64,000 nt of DNA from Catonia carolina (GCA_035578175.1 JAQMRL010000008.1:10020883-10084882); one strand, 5' to 3'. Counted from the first letter of the stretch, positions 44,476 to 57,060 are shown. Notes: generated from the letters alone by a model not told the origin. Program-made: numbers and translations.

Positions 44476-44954
44476 GTATGGACAGTCCTTACTAGAAATT
44501 CATGATGAGTTGATTCCTGAAATTACAGCACAAACTGATACAGGGCTAATTTATTTAAATACAGACTGCTCAAACATGTAACTTTAATGGAAAAATTCAA
44601 GAAAGGAAGAAACGAAATTTTAATGTAATTTAAAAAAATTGTCTATTATATTAATAAAACTCTTTGTTTCTCATTTCTAAGAGAATATATTTGTCTATTA
44701 TTATTATTCAAGGAAGGTGATTGGTTTGTTACGACCGGATTTCATTTTCGTTACATCAGACCTTACAATGTGTTAATAACATAAATAAAACTAACCAAAT
44801 TACCTATACGTTATTACTGGATTTTCATGACAACCGACTTCGTTAAAACCAAATTTCACTGTATTATTTTTTTGTTAGGTGTAAGTAAGGTCAATTGAGA
44901 AGTTATACAACACAAGTCACATTTTACCCAAACAAATTCTAGTGTTCTAGTTAG

Positions 44955-45140
44955 TTTTTGTTTTTAAATTTATTTATTTAAACTCACATCAAGTTCTCGG
45001 TCATTAGCGACTACGTTAGTTTATGAAACATGAACTATGGGATTTGACACGTAAAGATTTACAGACCCAGGCCAGGAATCGAACACAGGACCTCTGCGTG
45101 GCAGACCGATGCGCTAACCACTACGCTACGAAAGCTGCCT
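44955..45140 (-). mobile_element. SINE3 copy, reverse orientation
   Basis: Read in reverse: gtagcgtagtggttagcgc (A-box), gtgttcgattcc (B-box), the body word gtagtcgctaatgac and an A/T-rich end. The tRNA part does not fold into a sound anticodon arm. Confidence 0.6.
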
Positions 45141-45584
45141 TTAGTTAGTTTTTTTAGTGTTTTTCTTAGTTATTTTATCTATAAGTACCTTACAACATAT
45201 ATGTATTGTACAGTTGAAATCGAACCCGGCACCCTTTGACGTAGAACAATGTTGTACTGAACACACATCAATTTATTACCGCTTACGAAAAAAATTCAAA
45301 TTACTTAGCAGTTTTACCATTAAACATAGCTCCTATATCTATTAATTACCTTTAAGATGTTAGTGTCTATTAATTCAGCTAAAAATATATAGCAGTCAAC
45401 TTCACAAAATTTGATGGAATTTACCTGAAAAAAAAGAAGAAGTACGTCAAAATCATGTAAAAAACAAGAATCACACTTAATTTTTTAAATTAGAACACAT
45501 ACTAAAACTTTTGGTACTTGTTTATAAATTTGGGACGGGCTTTGACTCTAGTAGATGGAACTGATAAAGCGTAAGGTTCCATCA
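45141..45584. other. No gene recognised
   Basis: AT-rich with no recognised family. Confidence 0.4.
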
Positions 45585-46601
45585 GAACATTTTCATTGAA
45601 ATCAGAAAGTAGTATTAGTTTATTCATGCGATTTTTCACTTTATCACGATTTTCTCAAAAATGGTTGCTGTGATAAATCGTCTCATTTTCAAAATAAATG
45701 TTACGCTCTACAAGATAGAGTACTAATTGGCATGTCTGATGAAATTCTTGGATGGGGGAGGGCTGTGCTTCCCTTGTACAAAATGGTTTTTTAAAACTGC
45801 GGCCTTGATATGCGCATTTTTTTTTAGCAAAATCGTATATAGGGTAATAAAAGTTGTAGTAAATTAAAGAAACCTATAGCTCTTATTTTTGAAAATGTAT
45901 TTCTACAAGGCTTAGTTTAATGTCAATTGGTGATTTTTCATATTTTACTTATTAAAATCAGTAAAAGTAAGGTTTAGAAATATATGCGAAACAATCAGAA
46001 GGACGCTGAGAAATAAGACGAGAAGAGATTAACAAATACGATTGTATCAGGTGATGGCGGTTCCTACCCTGTTGTATGGCTCAGAGGCTTCGGTATTGAC
46101 GCAACAGAAAAAACAAATGTTGAAATCGGCAGAAATGAGTTTTTGCGAGCAGTAAAAGGATGCTCAAGGGTGAACCACATAAGAAGTGAGGACATAAGAG
46201 AAGAACGACAGGTTGTTAGCGTGCATAAGAGAATTATAAAGTACGAATAAGAAAAGATGGAAGGAACATCTAAACAGAATGACGGCTGGAAGAATACCGA
46301 AGCAGATGTGGGAATATAAACCACAAGGCAGAAGAGCTCTGGGAAGACCGAGGAAAAGATGAAGCTGAGGAGAGTGATGCTGGAACAGACCAAGGCCTAA
46401 ACCGTGAAGAGATGAAGAAGAAGAAGAAGAAGGAGAAAATCAGTAAAAAAATAGAATTTTTATGATTGTAGTTCTTGTATGCATTTTCATTCAAGAGTAT
46501 ACACCGATATCTTAAATTGTAGAAAACAAAAATAAACCAACAATTTTTAATTACAGTGTATTTTCTACAGAGCTTACTTTACCGTCAATTACTGATTTCA
46601 C
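45585..46601 (+). mobile_element. Old, internally decayed H copy, split by a LINE
   Basis: H words are recognisable (agaacattttcattgaaatc, gattttctcaaaaatgg, gctctacaagatagag), but both ends are lost. A LINE tail interrupts it at 45967-46435 and Y12 at 46602. Confidence 0.55.
45967..46435 (+). mobile_element. 5'-truncated LINE with 13-bp duplication
   Basis: Flanked by an exact aaaatcagtaaaa at 45954-45966 and 46436-46448. It encodes AVPTLLYGSEASVLTQQ, then, after frameshifts, KRWKEHLNRMTAGRIPKQMW and GRRALGRPRKR, and ends in (GAA)n. Confidence 0.85.
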
Positions 46602-46991
46602 CCATAACAGGGAGGTCGAGTATTAAAATTATTTGCACTTGATCTGCTATTTCCAGGGCTACAAAAAAAGTTCTTTCTCGTATCACAAGGTCTACCAATT
46701 ATATGACTAAAACATTTAACAACAGAAAAGGTAGAAGTGTAAAATACACTAATCAGAGTTATCTCCTCTGAAAGTAATGAATTTCATCGTTATACAAGCA
46801 GATCTTGTGATGAATAAAGTGATGGTGTCTTTGTATGGTAAAAATTAAGATGCTTTTTAGAAGGCCTGGCATGCTGATAAGCATAATTTTCCACTCAGTG
46901 AGGAAAAGAAGGTAAACCACCTCACTTCTCTTTTTACTTAGTAAAGCCTTTAGAGGTTCAAACATCCTTTCGTTTGATATCCTTAGCAACA
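46602..46991 (+). mobile_element. Retroposon Y12, inside the old H copy
   Basis: Full-length copy flanked by actgatttcac (46591-46601) and actgattttac (46992-47002), one mismatch. Confidence 0.8.
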
Positions 46992-47021
46992 ACTGATTTT
47001 ACTTATTTCTACATCCAACAG

Positions 47022-47408
47022 CATAACAGACAGGTGGAGTGTAAAATTATTTGCACTCAATCTGTTAGTTGCAGGGCTAAAATAAATAGCTTTGTTTCTT
47101 ATCACTTGGTCAGCTAATTAAATTACTGAATCATCCAAGAACAGAAGAGGTAGAGGTGTGAAAGACACTAATCAGAGATCTCCTCTGAAAGTAATGAATT
47201 TCATTTTACAGCCAGACCCTGTCGTGAATGAAGTGAAGATGTCATTTGCAGAGTGGAAGATATGTGCTTTTCAGAGAGCCCGGGATGCTGATAAGCGTAC
47301 TTTTCCACTCAGTGAGGAATGCAATAGTAAACCACCTCACTCCTCGTTTTATTTAGTGAAACCTCTACAGGTTCAAACCAGCCTATCGGCTGATAACCTA
47401 AACAACAC
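47022..47408 (+). mobile_element. Retroposon Y13, with open internal frame
   Basis: Flanked by tccaacag at 47014-47021 and 47409-47416. The frame from 47194 (MNFILQPDPVVNEVKMSF) is uninterrupted to beyond the tail. Confidence 0.8.
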
Positions 47409-47691
47409 TCCAACAGAGGGTGATTTCCATTTTGGTTGGTTTATATTGTTGTTTAGTTACGTTAGTTTATATATTTTATGTTTGTCTGTTTATATTTATT
47501 AAAATGTAATTAATTTACATCCAAAATAGATCCCATAAGTAGAACACAATGAATAAACACCTACTTCTTCCAGATAAAGCGATAAGTGCGCTGTGTGAGC
47601 CACACTTCTCTCACTTGGCTATAATCTTAATTTTTTTAAAAAATTTTTAGAAATAAAGTATTATTAACTAATTTGTTTTGTATTTATTAAT

Positions 47692-48077
47692 TTGTTATTT
47701 AGGTCATCAGCCAAAAGGCTGGTTTGAACCTGTAGAGGTTTTACTAAGTAAAACGAGGAGTGAAGTGGTTTACCCTGCCTTCCTCACTGAATGGAAAAGT
47801 ATTCTTATCAGCATGCCTGACCCTCTGAAAAGATTTTCCAGTCTGCAAATGAAACATTCACTTCATTCACCTCAGGGTCTGGCTGTATAATGAAATTCAT
47901 TACTTTCAGAGGAGATAACTCTGATTAGTGTCTTCTACACGTCTGCCTCTTCTGTTTTTAAATGATTCAGTCATTTAATTGGCAGACCATGTGATAAGAA
48001 ACATAACTATTTTCTTTAGCCCTGCAACTAACAGAATGAGAGTAAAGAATTTGACACTTCACCTGTCTGTTATGGGC
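47692..48077 (-). mobile_element. Retroposon Y14
   Basis: Reverse copy from ttatttaggtcatcagcc to ctgttatgggca, near full length. Confidence 0.75.
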
Positions 48078-48100
48078 AAAATGTAATTTATACAAAGCAA

Positions 48101-48143
48101 TAGCAAGAGAAAACCATATAATTATTTCACACCAGATTTTTTG
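48101..48143 (+). repeat. Family H 3' end remnant
   Basis: Words agcaagagaaaacc and atttcacaccagatttttt mark a worn H terminus. Confidence 0.5.
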
Positions 48144-48802
48144 AAGGTAGGCTCTCTCTTTTGTACTACACTGAATATCAACACAAAAATTAAAATAAAG
48201 ACGGTAAAGTCAAAATAAAATATTAAAACTGATAAAATATACAAATTTTTATGTCTGAAAATTAGTTGAAACTTTAAAAAACAAATGTTTTTAATAAAGT
48301 ATATAATTACGGAAAACATTTTCTGCAAATTAGAAATCAATTTCAAGTAAAAAAAAAGATTCTGTTAACTGAAAGAAGATAAAACCAGTTTTATTATTCT
48401 TACGTAAGGGAGAGCCATAAAATTCAACAATTAATCAACATCATTGCTAAATAACAACCCAATTTATAAAAAAGCGACCAATTAAAAAACACAAAATTTA
48501 AAATGGTAGTACTGGACATAATTAGAAGGATGTGATAATTTAAGCCAATACATCAACAGCAACAGCAACTGGAATGATTAAATCTTTTTTTTTAACTTAA
48601 GTGATTATTACAAACAATCTGTTTTGTAATTAGTTTTTTGTGTGTAAATTTTTCGTTCCGATATATCAGTTTGATTGATTGCAACATTTTTCTACCATAT
48701 TTAGGTTGTCTCAAGAAAAAATAAATCTTTTTAATTTGTACTCCTAATTGTAAAACAAGAAGGCCTTTTGTAATAATAGTACACGATAACGGTAAATTTT
48801 TT
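48144..48802. other. No gene recognised
   Basis: AT-rich, with no recognisable coding region or repeat family. Confidence 0.4.
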
Positions 48803-49118
48803 TTTTAAATTCCTAATATGTGTACGTTGCAATCTGTTCAATTTAGAAACAATAAGCAACCCCATGACCCAATGAGATGAGGTTGATGTGTAAATTGAGG
48901 TGTAGTCTTGTATAGACCCAGGTCGACCACTCCTGATAGAGTATGGTTAATTGAACCCCAACCATCAAAGAACATCGGTAACCACTGTCTAGCATTCAAA
49001 ATCCGTATAAAAGTAACTACCTTTACTAGGATTTGAACCAGGAACCTTCGTCTCCAAAAATCAGCTGTTAAACAGCTGATTTTGGCGACGACTTTACCTC
49101 TAGACCAACCCGGTGGGT
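48803..49118 (-). mobile_element. SINE1 copy, reverse orientation
   Basis: Full-length reverse copy, tail at 48803 and head ending cccggtgggtt near 49118. The target duplication is not clear because both flanks are T-rich. Confidence 0.8.
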
Positions 49119-49138
49119 TTATTTTTTTAGATAATAAT

Positions 49139-49300
49139 GTCATAATTGTTATTGACAGAGTAATGATGTGTAAAATATTACTTGTCAGCATTACTATACT
49201 AGTAGGTCTACTACGTTATAAGAAAGGCATGACTGACCGTGCACCTCACTCGGCCATTACTATCTCTCTCTATCAGATATGCAATCTTATATGCCGGCAT
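49139..49300 (-). repeat. Element V fragment
   Basis: Matches the reverse of 21140-21280: gtcagcattactatacta, aagaaaggcatgact and atgcaatcttatatgcc. Confidence 0.55.
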
Positions 49301-49519
49301 CAATACTACCGCAACTATTAAACCGATCGTCCACAACACTCTTACTAAATTTCGGCAAGAGCTTGATTACAGACTTGATGTGTATTGTATCACAACGGAT
49401 ACCCACATTTTAATTTTTTGATACTAAGTATCTGATATCAATTTTTTCAGTTTCCTTTCATTGTAACCACAGTCATTATTTGTACGGTAAATGAATTCAG
49501 AATAATTAGACTACATTAT

Positions 49520-50130
49520 ATCTAAAATCGTGAGCTAAAACCATAATGTCACCGTCGCCCTCTTTGATTAATTGCTGTGCTACCGGCTGCAAAGCTTCCG
49601 ACGTAACGACAGAGGGAGCCGCCAATAGTTCCGAGAGGGGCGGTAGGCTTGTGGCGGCGTACCAACAGAGGCCTTTGTCATCAAGGCCGAGCCAGTACCC
49701 GCCCTCTACCACAGCGTTCTCGGCAACTTTTTAAAGAGCGCTACACTCAACAGGGAGATTCAATTCCAATCCAGACAGCATCGACAAGGCATCCACCATC
49801 GGAAACACGGCTACCAGACTCCAGAGAAGACTAATCGACGATCCCGCAAGAGATGATGCTTCCGCTCGCCGACCCGTCACCGTAAGCTGTCAACCGGACC
49901 GTCATCGCCTGCTGACGCGAGCGATGCCCATAGCGGTCCCTCGACCGAGCCTTACGCCCACCGGACCCGACGAAGCAACCATCGACGCACTTCTGCGAGG
50001 GAAGAAGATGATGTCTCCGCTGGACGACGACACACCGTGTCGCCCAGCCTCCGACCGCCACGACGACTACGACCGACGCTTCCCATCAAGATGAGCACCG
50101 CTTAAACGGCCCTTTTCAATACCACCAAAA
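49520..50130. other. GC- and CpG-rich island, unknown nature
   Basis: About 600 bp of clearly higher G+C than its surroundings, with many CpG. Open frames exist on both strands (for example 49506-49712 minus and 49831-50061 minus), but no domain was recognised. It may be a decayed retroelement 5' region, a former promoter or transferred DNA. Confidence 0.45.
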
Positions 50131-50329
50131 TGTAAAGGTTTCAACTCGCCACTTAATATTACCAACCGGTGACAATAACAAACATCAAAACAGCCCCGCG
50201 TCACCCTGAAGACACAATACGGAAAATTTGAGAAGTTTTATAGCTTCTGCAGTAGTACCTCGGGGATATAATACAACCAAAGACCAGCGAAAAGGAAGCA
50301 AACAACAACAGACGATGAAAAATGGCCTG

Positions 50330-50960
50330 TACTCTTAAAAAAAAAACTCACCACTTGTATAAGAAGAAAGCAATCTCAAGACAAACCAAGATTAGAGATT
50401 ATAATAATGTGATAAAACCTGTATGTCTGTACGAGAGTGAGTGCCTTAGAATGACTGGGAAGGCTGGTCTAAGAGAAACAGAAAACTTGCAGAGAAATAT
50501 CCTTCTCAAGATATTGGCCCGAAGATAGTAGACGGACAATATATGTTACGAGGTCGAGAAGAACAGTACAAGAAAAATTAACGATTAATGAAAACGACGA
50601 GAAAAAAATTACTAAAATTTTACGGGCACGTGTATAGAATGGATGACAACCGGTTGACAAATATAATTTTTAAGACACTAAATAATAAACCTAAGGTGTC
50701 GGATAATTGGTTTAAAGCTATCAGAAAGGATAGAGAAAACTTTAGATAGAGAAAGGATGAATCGAACCAAATTCAGACAACTAATTACAAACTTTAAGGG
50801 CTTCTCTTAAGAGCGAAAACAGAACAACGGGTGAACAGACGAAAGGAGAAAAAACCTACAGTAAACAAAAATGCTGGGAATGTGGGCTGCAGAAAGTGCT
50901 TCCAGAAACGTCTAAATTACCTCATGTGGTCTAAAATTAGCCCTATACGAGAAAAAATAA
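50330..50960 (+). pseudogene. LINE reverse transcriptase C-terminal fragment
   Basis: The segment encodes QTKIRDYNNVIKPVCLYESE, TENLQRNILLKILA and, in another frame, FYGHVYRMDDNRLTNIIFK and WFKAIRKDRENF. These are the post-RT motifs (LY.SE, F.GH..R...RL). Broken by stops and frameshifts; the catalytic core is absent. Confidence 0.6.
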
Positions 50961-51607
50961 AATAAAATCATTAAAATCATTTAGGCTGAACCTGTATTTA
51001 TAAAATAATATACACTAAATCATAAAGCTTTTCGAACACCTTATACATCTATTATGTAGATGCATTTAAATATCGAAGCTGACTAATAATTTATTATATT
51101 TTCATTAATTGGACATTTAATATTTAAATTGATAAAACGTGAACATGCATGTACTTAAATTCAATGAAATCGATCAGAGGCCGAGCAATTTATTAAAAAG
51201 GGACGACGAAGATTAAGGAGGCACAACTAGAAGTACACACACAAATAGACGAAGAAAATTTATTGGAATGCAATAAAATAAGTGAGCGGGGTTGGTTATG
51301 TTGGATGCGGTGTGAATTCAAAAAGTCCACGGCCATATCTATTAGTGAGGAACTAAGTATAGTATGATAATTTATTGAAGAACTAATAATAATAAAGGCA
51401 GTGGAGTGATGTTGTTAGTATACAGAAGGTAGAGCGGGTCTACAAGAGCGCCGATCTTCTGTAGAAAGGAAGAGGTATGTCGCTAGACGTTCGTTAGTCG
51501 ACTGATTAGGAATTCAACACCTTATATAGGATCCGATAGCAGCTCCATGGTCGGTGATCCGTTTATTAAATTACATGTACCAATAAATTTATATGATAAA
51601 AAGAAGG
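50961..51607. other. No gene recognised
   Basis: Moderately AT-rich; no domain or known repeat was identified. Confidence 0.4.
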
Positions 51608-52399
51608 AAAAAATCTAGTGTGAAACACTCACACGACTTTCTCTTGCCAGTGCAAATATAATTAACAATAAACCTAACATTAGTAATAAAACATTAGAAA
51701 TAAACAAACAAACTAACCTCAATAAACATAACCTAATTTTAATCATATATGAAAAACGCAAAATGAAAATCGACCTCAGTTTGGCTTAAAAATACAGAAA
51801 ATCACTATTTCACGCTAAACTAGGCACTGTACAAAAAAAATGCTTTAAATAAAAGTAGTAGATCTTTTAATTTTATATAAATTTGATTATAAACACTTTT
51901 GTCATAAAATGAATACTAAGGCCGAAATCTTAAAAAATAGATTTTTCACACGTTTTCGTGAGAAAAAACCACAAAATCGCTAATTACCGCTTAACTAAGC
52001 GTTATACAAAAAAATGTTTGAACTAAAAGTTGTAGAATTTTAAATTCTCTACATTTTTTTATTATATAAATTTTTGCGCTATAATAGATATTAAAGCCGT
52101 AATCTTAAAAAAACAATTTTTTTACATGAAAACAGCCTCACCAAGAATTTCAGCAAACATGGCGCCTCCCCTATCTTGTAGAAAATAAAAAATTGAGTAC
52201 ATGAGGCGATTTAAAAAAAACGTAGGACCAGTTTTTGAGAAAATCGCAAAAAAGTAAAAAATTATACGAATAAACTACTACTTCCGGTTGACCGATTTTG
52301 ATGAAAATGTACGTGTCGGGTCCGGTAAGGGTATGTAACTTAAGTTTCAAGTTCGTACGATGTTCCGTTCTTGAGATATTTTGTACAGACACACACGCG

Positions 52400-52440
<41 letters not shown>

Positions 52441-52573
52441 ACCAATTGCTAAAAACACGTTTTTTGGGTTCAGGGGGTCTGAAAATGTATAGATCCGGTG
52501 AAAACTTGATTTATTAAAATCGACATGAAAACAATACTTTCTTCCTATATATTCATATAGGCAAGAGAAAGTA
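51608..52573 (-). mobile_element. Family H copy 11
   Basis: Full-length reverse copy with a microsatellite at 52389-52440 containing a cgcgcgcgcgc run. Confidence 0.8.
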
Positions 52574-52585
52574 AAAAAAAAGGAA

Positions 52586-52630
52586 AAAATCTAGTGTGAA
52601 ACACCCACACGACTTTCTTTTGCCAATGTA
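52586..52630 (-). repeat. Family H terminal fragment
   Basis: A second H 3' end (aaaatctagtgtgaaacac) begins 13 bases after copy 11 and is truncated after 45 bp. Confidence 0.6.
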
Positions 52631-52841
52631 ATGAAACCCGATAACCCATGATTAATTATTAGTAACAAATGCACACAATATAAACATAGGGTCTTTTCTG
52701 TTATTCCTCCCCCCAGCATAATTTTTTTACATTTTGGTGAATATTTCGTATGCAATCTTACTGTATTTTAAACAATAAAAACGGGATTTTTTTTTGCTTG
52801 TAAAGCATTAATTTTAAGTTAAAGATTAAATTTAAGTTAAA

Positions 52842-53226
52842 GTGTTTTTGTTTGTTTTTAGCGCAAAAATTTATGTGTATAATACAAGTTGTAGAGAATT
52901 TAAAAACCTACAACTTTTACTTCAAATATTTTTTTTCAGAACACTTAGTTTAGCGGTAATTAACGATTTTCTATTTTTTTTCATGAAAATATGTAAAAAA
53001 TCGATTTTTTAAAGATATCTCTTCAGAGCCTAGTTTAGCGAAAGAGTAATTTTTTCGTACTTTTAAGTTGATTTTCATTTTGCATTATTCACTCATCGTA
53101 AAATAAGGTTATATATTTTGAGGTTAGTTTTTTGTTTGTTTCAAATGTTTTATTACTAATATTAAGTTATATTAATCATTATTTGCATTGGCAAGAGAAA
53201 ATTGTGTGTTTCACACCAGATTTTTA
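52842..53226 (+). mobile_element. Family H 3' fragment
   Basis: The last ~385 bp of H, from tttttagcgcaaaaattt to cacaccagattttt, somewhat shortened at the hairpin. Confidence 0.65.
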
Positions 53227-53277
53227 AGAAAATTGTAGGAGCCGGTTTTAAGAAAATCGCAAAAAAATGAAAAATCT
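53223..53277 (-). repeat. Family H internal fragment
   Basis: A ~55-bp reverse piece (gagccggttttaagaaaat) fused to the start of the W array. Confidence 0.5.
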
Positions 53278-54330
53278 TTAAACCCAATTCAGGTTCACTA
53301 ACTTTTTGTGTAGATTACGAATCCGAAAACCATTTTTTGGTATCTCTTGTAGTTTCTTATATTGATTTCTTGACTTCCGGTTTTGTGCCACTTCCGGTCA
53401 AAATCGGAACTTCGAACTCAATTTAGACCCACTAACTTTTTGTGTAGATTACGAATCCGAAAACCATTTTTTGGTATCTCTTGTAGTTTCTTATATTGAT
53501 TTCTTGACTTCCGGTTTTGTGCCACTTCCGGTCAAAATCGTAACTTCAAACTCAATTTAGACCCACTAACTTTTTGTGTAGATTACGAATCCAAAAACCA
53601 TTTTTTGGTATCTCTTGTAGTTTCTTATATTGATTTCTTGACTTCCGGTTTTGTGCCACTTCCGGTCAAAATCGGAACTTCAAACTCAATTTAGACCCAC
53701 TAACTTTTTGTGTAGATTACGAATCCGAAAACCATTTTTTGGTATCTCTTGTAGTTTCTTATATTGATTTCTTGACTTCCGGTTTTGTGCCACTTCCGGT
53801 CAAAATCGGAACTTCAAACTCAATTTAGACCCACTAACTTTTTGTGTAGATTACGAATCCGAAAACCATTTTTTGGTATCTCTTGTAGTTTCTTATATTG
53901 ATTTCTTGACTTCCGGTTTTGTGCCACTTCCGGTCAAAATCGGAACTTCAAACTCAGTTTAGACCCACTAACTTTTTGTGTAGATTACGAATCCGAAAAC
54001 CATTTTTTGGTATCTCTTGTAGTTTCTTATATTGATTTCTTGACTTCCGGTTTTGTGCCACTTCCGGTCAAAATCGGAACTTCAAACTCAATTTAGACCC
54101 ACTAACTTTTTGTGTAGATTACGAATCCGAAAACCATTTTTTGGTATCTCTTGTAGTTTCTTATATTGATTTCTTGACTTCCGGTTTTGTGCCACCCCCG
54201 GTCAAAATCGGAACTTCAAACTCAATTTAGACCCACTAACTTTTTGTGTAGATTACGAATTCAAAAACTGTTTGTTGCTACCTGTTGCAGTTTCTGACAT
54301 CTAGGTGTGACGGACGGACGAACAAAATAA
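53278..54330 (+). repeat. Family W tandem array, 134-bp period, ~7.5 units
   Basis: The landmark actttttgtgtagattacg starts at 53301, 53435, 53569, 53703, 53837, 53971, 54105 and (partial match) 54239, an exact 134-bp period. Internal units are nearly identical; the first and last are diverged. The right flank has the gacggacgga motif of dispersed W at 14540-14565, so the array grew inside a W element. Confidence 0.9.
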
Positions 54331-54511
54331 AATGATACAGTAGATGACAAAACTTTAAAGTTTCCACCAATAAGTAAATCTTCTGGCCACCGGATGGTTT
54401 ACGTGGCGCAAACGTATGTGTTTAAGAATGAAATAATTAATAGAATGTGTACGTATTTATACGAATTATGTTCAGTACCTCTTATAAAAGCATCCAATAA
54501 AAGCATTTTAT

Positions 54512-55420
54512 AAAAGCAGTCCAAAGCCAGTACAAAGATACCAGAGGGATAATAGCAGTGGAGAACTGTAATTCTGAAGAAGTAATTATTAATAGAGGAG
54601 TAAGACAAGGGTATGGTCTATCATCCATTTTGTTTAATATTTATTTGGATGACGTGATCAGAAGGTGGAAGTCTCAAATACACTCTGGTATTCTCATAGG
54701 AGAAGATAGGGTTGTAAACTGCCTATTATTTGCCGATGACCTGATAGTGCTACAGGAGAATGAGGATGACCTGAAGAGAGCACTTTTCGTGCTGATCTAA
54801 CTCTGGAAAGAATGCAAGTTGACAGTTTCGACGAAGAAGACAAAGGTGATGGCGTTCAGGGGGAAGGAGCCAGTCAGAAGTAAAATTGTTATAGATAATA
54901 ACATTTTGGAGCAGATCTCCCACTTTCAGTATCTAGGTTGCGACATTACATATCAACAGGATAAAAATGATTACAATAAGATGCACCGATTTCATCAAAT
55001 ATGCGGAACTATCCACCGCACCTTAAAAAATAGCACCAGCAAAAACACGAGGGTGAGATTTTATAAAACATTAGCAGTGCCGACTCTACTCTATGGCAGT
55101 GAAACTTGGGTGCTATCAAAGCGAGAGGAGAGTAGATTGCAAGCATCTGAAATGAAATTTCTTCGACATACGTTAGAGAAGATCGTTACAGGAATACCGA
55201 GATAAGGAAAGAACTCAACATCTTCTCTATAAACAACAAGGTATCCCAGAACAGAATGCAGTGGTTAGAGCATGTAAACAGAATGCGGGTGGATAGGATA
55301 CCTAAGCAGACACTGGGCTATAACCCGGAGGTCAGGAGAGAACGAGGACGCCCGAGAAAGAGATGGGCAGATTTGAGAGGTTCGGAACAGGCAGAGATGC
55401 CTAAACCTTGAAAGGCAGAC
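54512..55420 (+). pseudogene. LINE reverse transcriptase fragment, 5'-truncated
   Basis: The frame begins in the RT domain (KAVQSQYKDTRGIIAVENCN) and continues with GVRQGYGLSSILFNIYLDD and the catalytic LLFADDLIVL. One TAA at about 54798 interrupts it, the same frame resumes (VSTKKTKVMAFRG, LLYGSETWVLSKREE), and a frameshift near 55195 follows. The C-terminal QWLEHVNRMRVDRIPKQ and RRERGRPRKRW end at about 55411. Endonuclease and N-terminal RT parts are absent. Confidence 0.8.
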
Positions 55421-56063
55421 GAAGAGGGGGATGTTCAGTACGGTTCAATATACTATGCAAAGAGATTACCTGAACAATTTAGGACGCTGTAAGTACATGC
55501 ATTCTAAACAAAACACTAATTAGTTTATAATATAAGACGACGACGTAATTTATTTAGCCCTGACGCTATTATTTAATGGACAGTTTTCCAACAATACCTA
55601 AACGTAAACTACTAAAACTAACTTCAATAAATTATTAAAGCGAGACCCTTCTATTTCACTGCCTTATGAATTACCCCTTCACAAAATATCCGTCCATTTT
55701 CAACTTCCCCACCAACGTCCAATCTCACTCTCTGATTTTCTCACGTATCCTAACGGCAGTGTGTTTATTTAAACGTAACAGTGTGAATGTGAGAGTAAGT
55801 GTACGTGCGTGAGCGTTTGAGCGTAAATGAAGAGTGAAATCACTGGAATTTTGCCAGACAGGTTAGCCACCACCACCGCTGCAAGTCAGAGTGTATCAGT
55901 TGCAAACCAAAAATCGTGAGGGAATTCGAACTCGGTTAACAAAACGGTTTCCAACACTGACATTTAAATGCCCTAGATGGGCATATAAAAAAAGAAGTGA
56001 CAAAACAAACAGTATGGCAAACCGCGCTTAATACTTCACTGCTTTCAATTCAATAGGCTGTTA
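55421..56063. other. No gene recognised
   Basis: No coding region or repeat recognised between the LINE fragment and an H copy. Confidence 0.4.
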
Positions 56064-56196
56064 TTACTTTCTCTTGCCTATAAGAATATATAGGAAGGAA
56101 AGTATTGCTTTCATGTCGATTTTTCGAAATCGAGTTTTCACCGGATCTATACGTTTTCAGATCCCCTGAACCCAAAAAACATGTTTTTAGCGATTG

Positions 56197-56259
<63 letters not shown>

Positions 56260-57060
56260 TGTGTGTGAACAGAATATCTCAAGAACGAAACATCGTACGA
56301 ACTTGAAACTTGAAACTTAAGTTACATACCACTACCGGACCCGACACGAACATTTTCACCAAAATCGGTCAACCGGAAGTTGTAGTTTATTCGTGTAATT
56401 TTTCACTTTTTTGTGATTTTCTCAAAAACTGGTCTTTCCAATTTTTTTTTTAAATCGCCTGGTTTACTCAATTTTTTATTCTCTACAAGATAGGGTAGGC
56501 GTCATGTTTGCTGAAATTTTGGGTGAGGCTGTTTTCACGTAAAAACATAGTTTTTTTAAGATTACGGCTTTAATATGCATTTTAGCGCAAAAATTTATAT
56601 AATAAAAAATGTAGAAAATTTAAAATCCTACAACTTTTATTTCAAACATTTTTTTGTATAACGCTTAGTTTAACAGTAAATAGCAATTTTCTGATTTTTG
56701 TTTCTCACGAAAACGTGTGAAAAATCGATTTTTTTAAGATTTCGGCCTTAGAATTCGGCCATTTTACGACAAAAGTGTATATAATAAATTTTATAGTAAA
56801 TAAACAGACCTACAACTTTTATTTAAAGCATTTTTCACTACAGAGCCTAGTTTAGCGTGAAAGAGTGATTTTCTGTATTTTTAAGCCAAACTGAGTTCGA
56901 TTTTCATTTTGCGTCTTTTACTCATGATTAAAATAAGGTTATGTTTATTGAGGTTAGTTTTTTGTTTATTTTTAATGTTTTATTACTAATGTTAGGTTTA
57001 TTGTTAATTATTTGCACTGGCAAGAGAAAGTTGTGTGAGTGTTTCACACCAGATTTTTTT
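56064..57060 (+). mobile_element. Family H copy 14
   Basis: Full-length copy with a (TG)n tract of about 65 bases (56200-56268). Both end motifs and both hairpins are present. Confidence 0.8.

Larger units (their letters stand above)
43818..44861. mobile_element. Possible Tigger-like MITE containing Z and SINE3
   Basis: The left part attctgttataacgaaattc resembles, in inverse, the right part gacttcgttaaaaccaaatt before cactg-TA. The left terminus seems worn. Inside are a Z repeat copy (43980-44240) and a SINE3. Confidence 0.4.

Noticed and set aside
45042..45140. Functional tRNA gene (good A- and B-box words); similar cases at 17797 and 61500
   Set aside because: No sound acceptor and anticodon arms form, and the heads are attached to shared non-tRNA bodies. 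They are SINE heads.
53278..54330. CRISPR array
   Set aside because: The 134-bp units are almost identical over their whole length, with no variable spacers, and the setting is eukaryotic transposon DNA.
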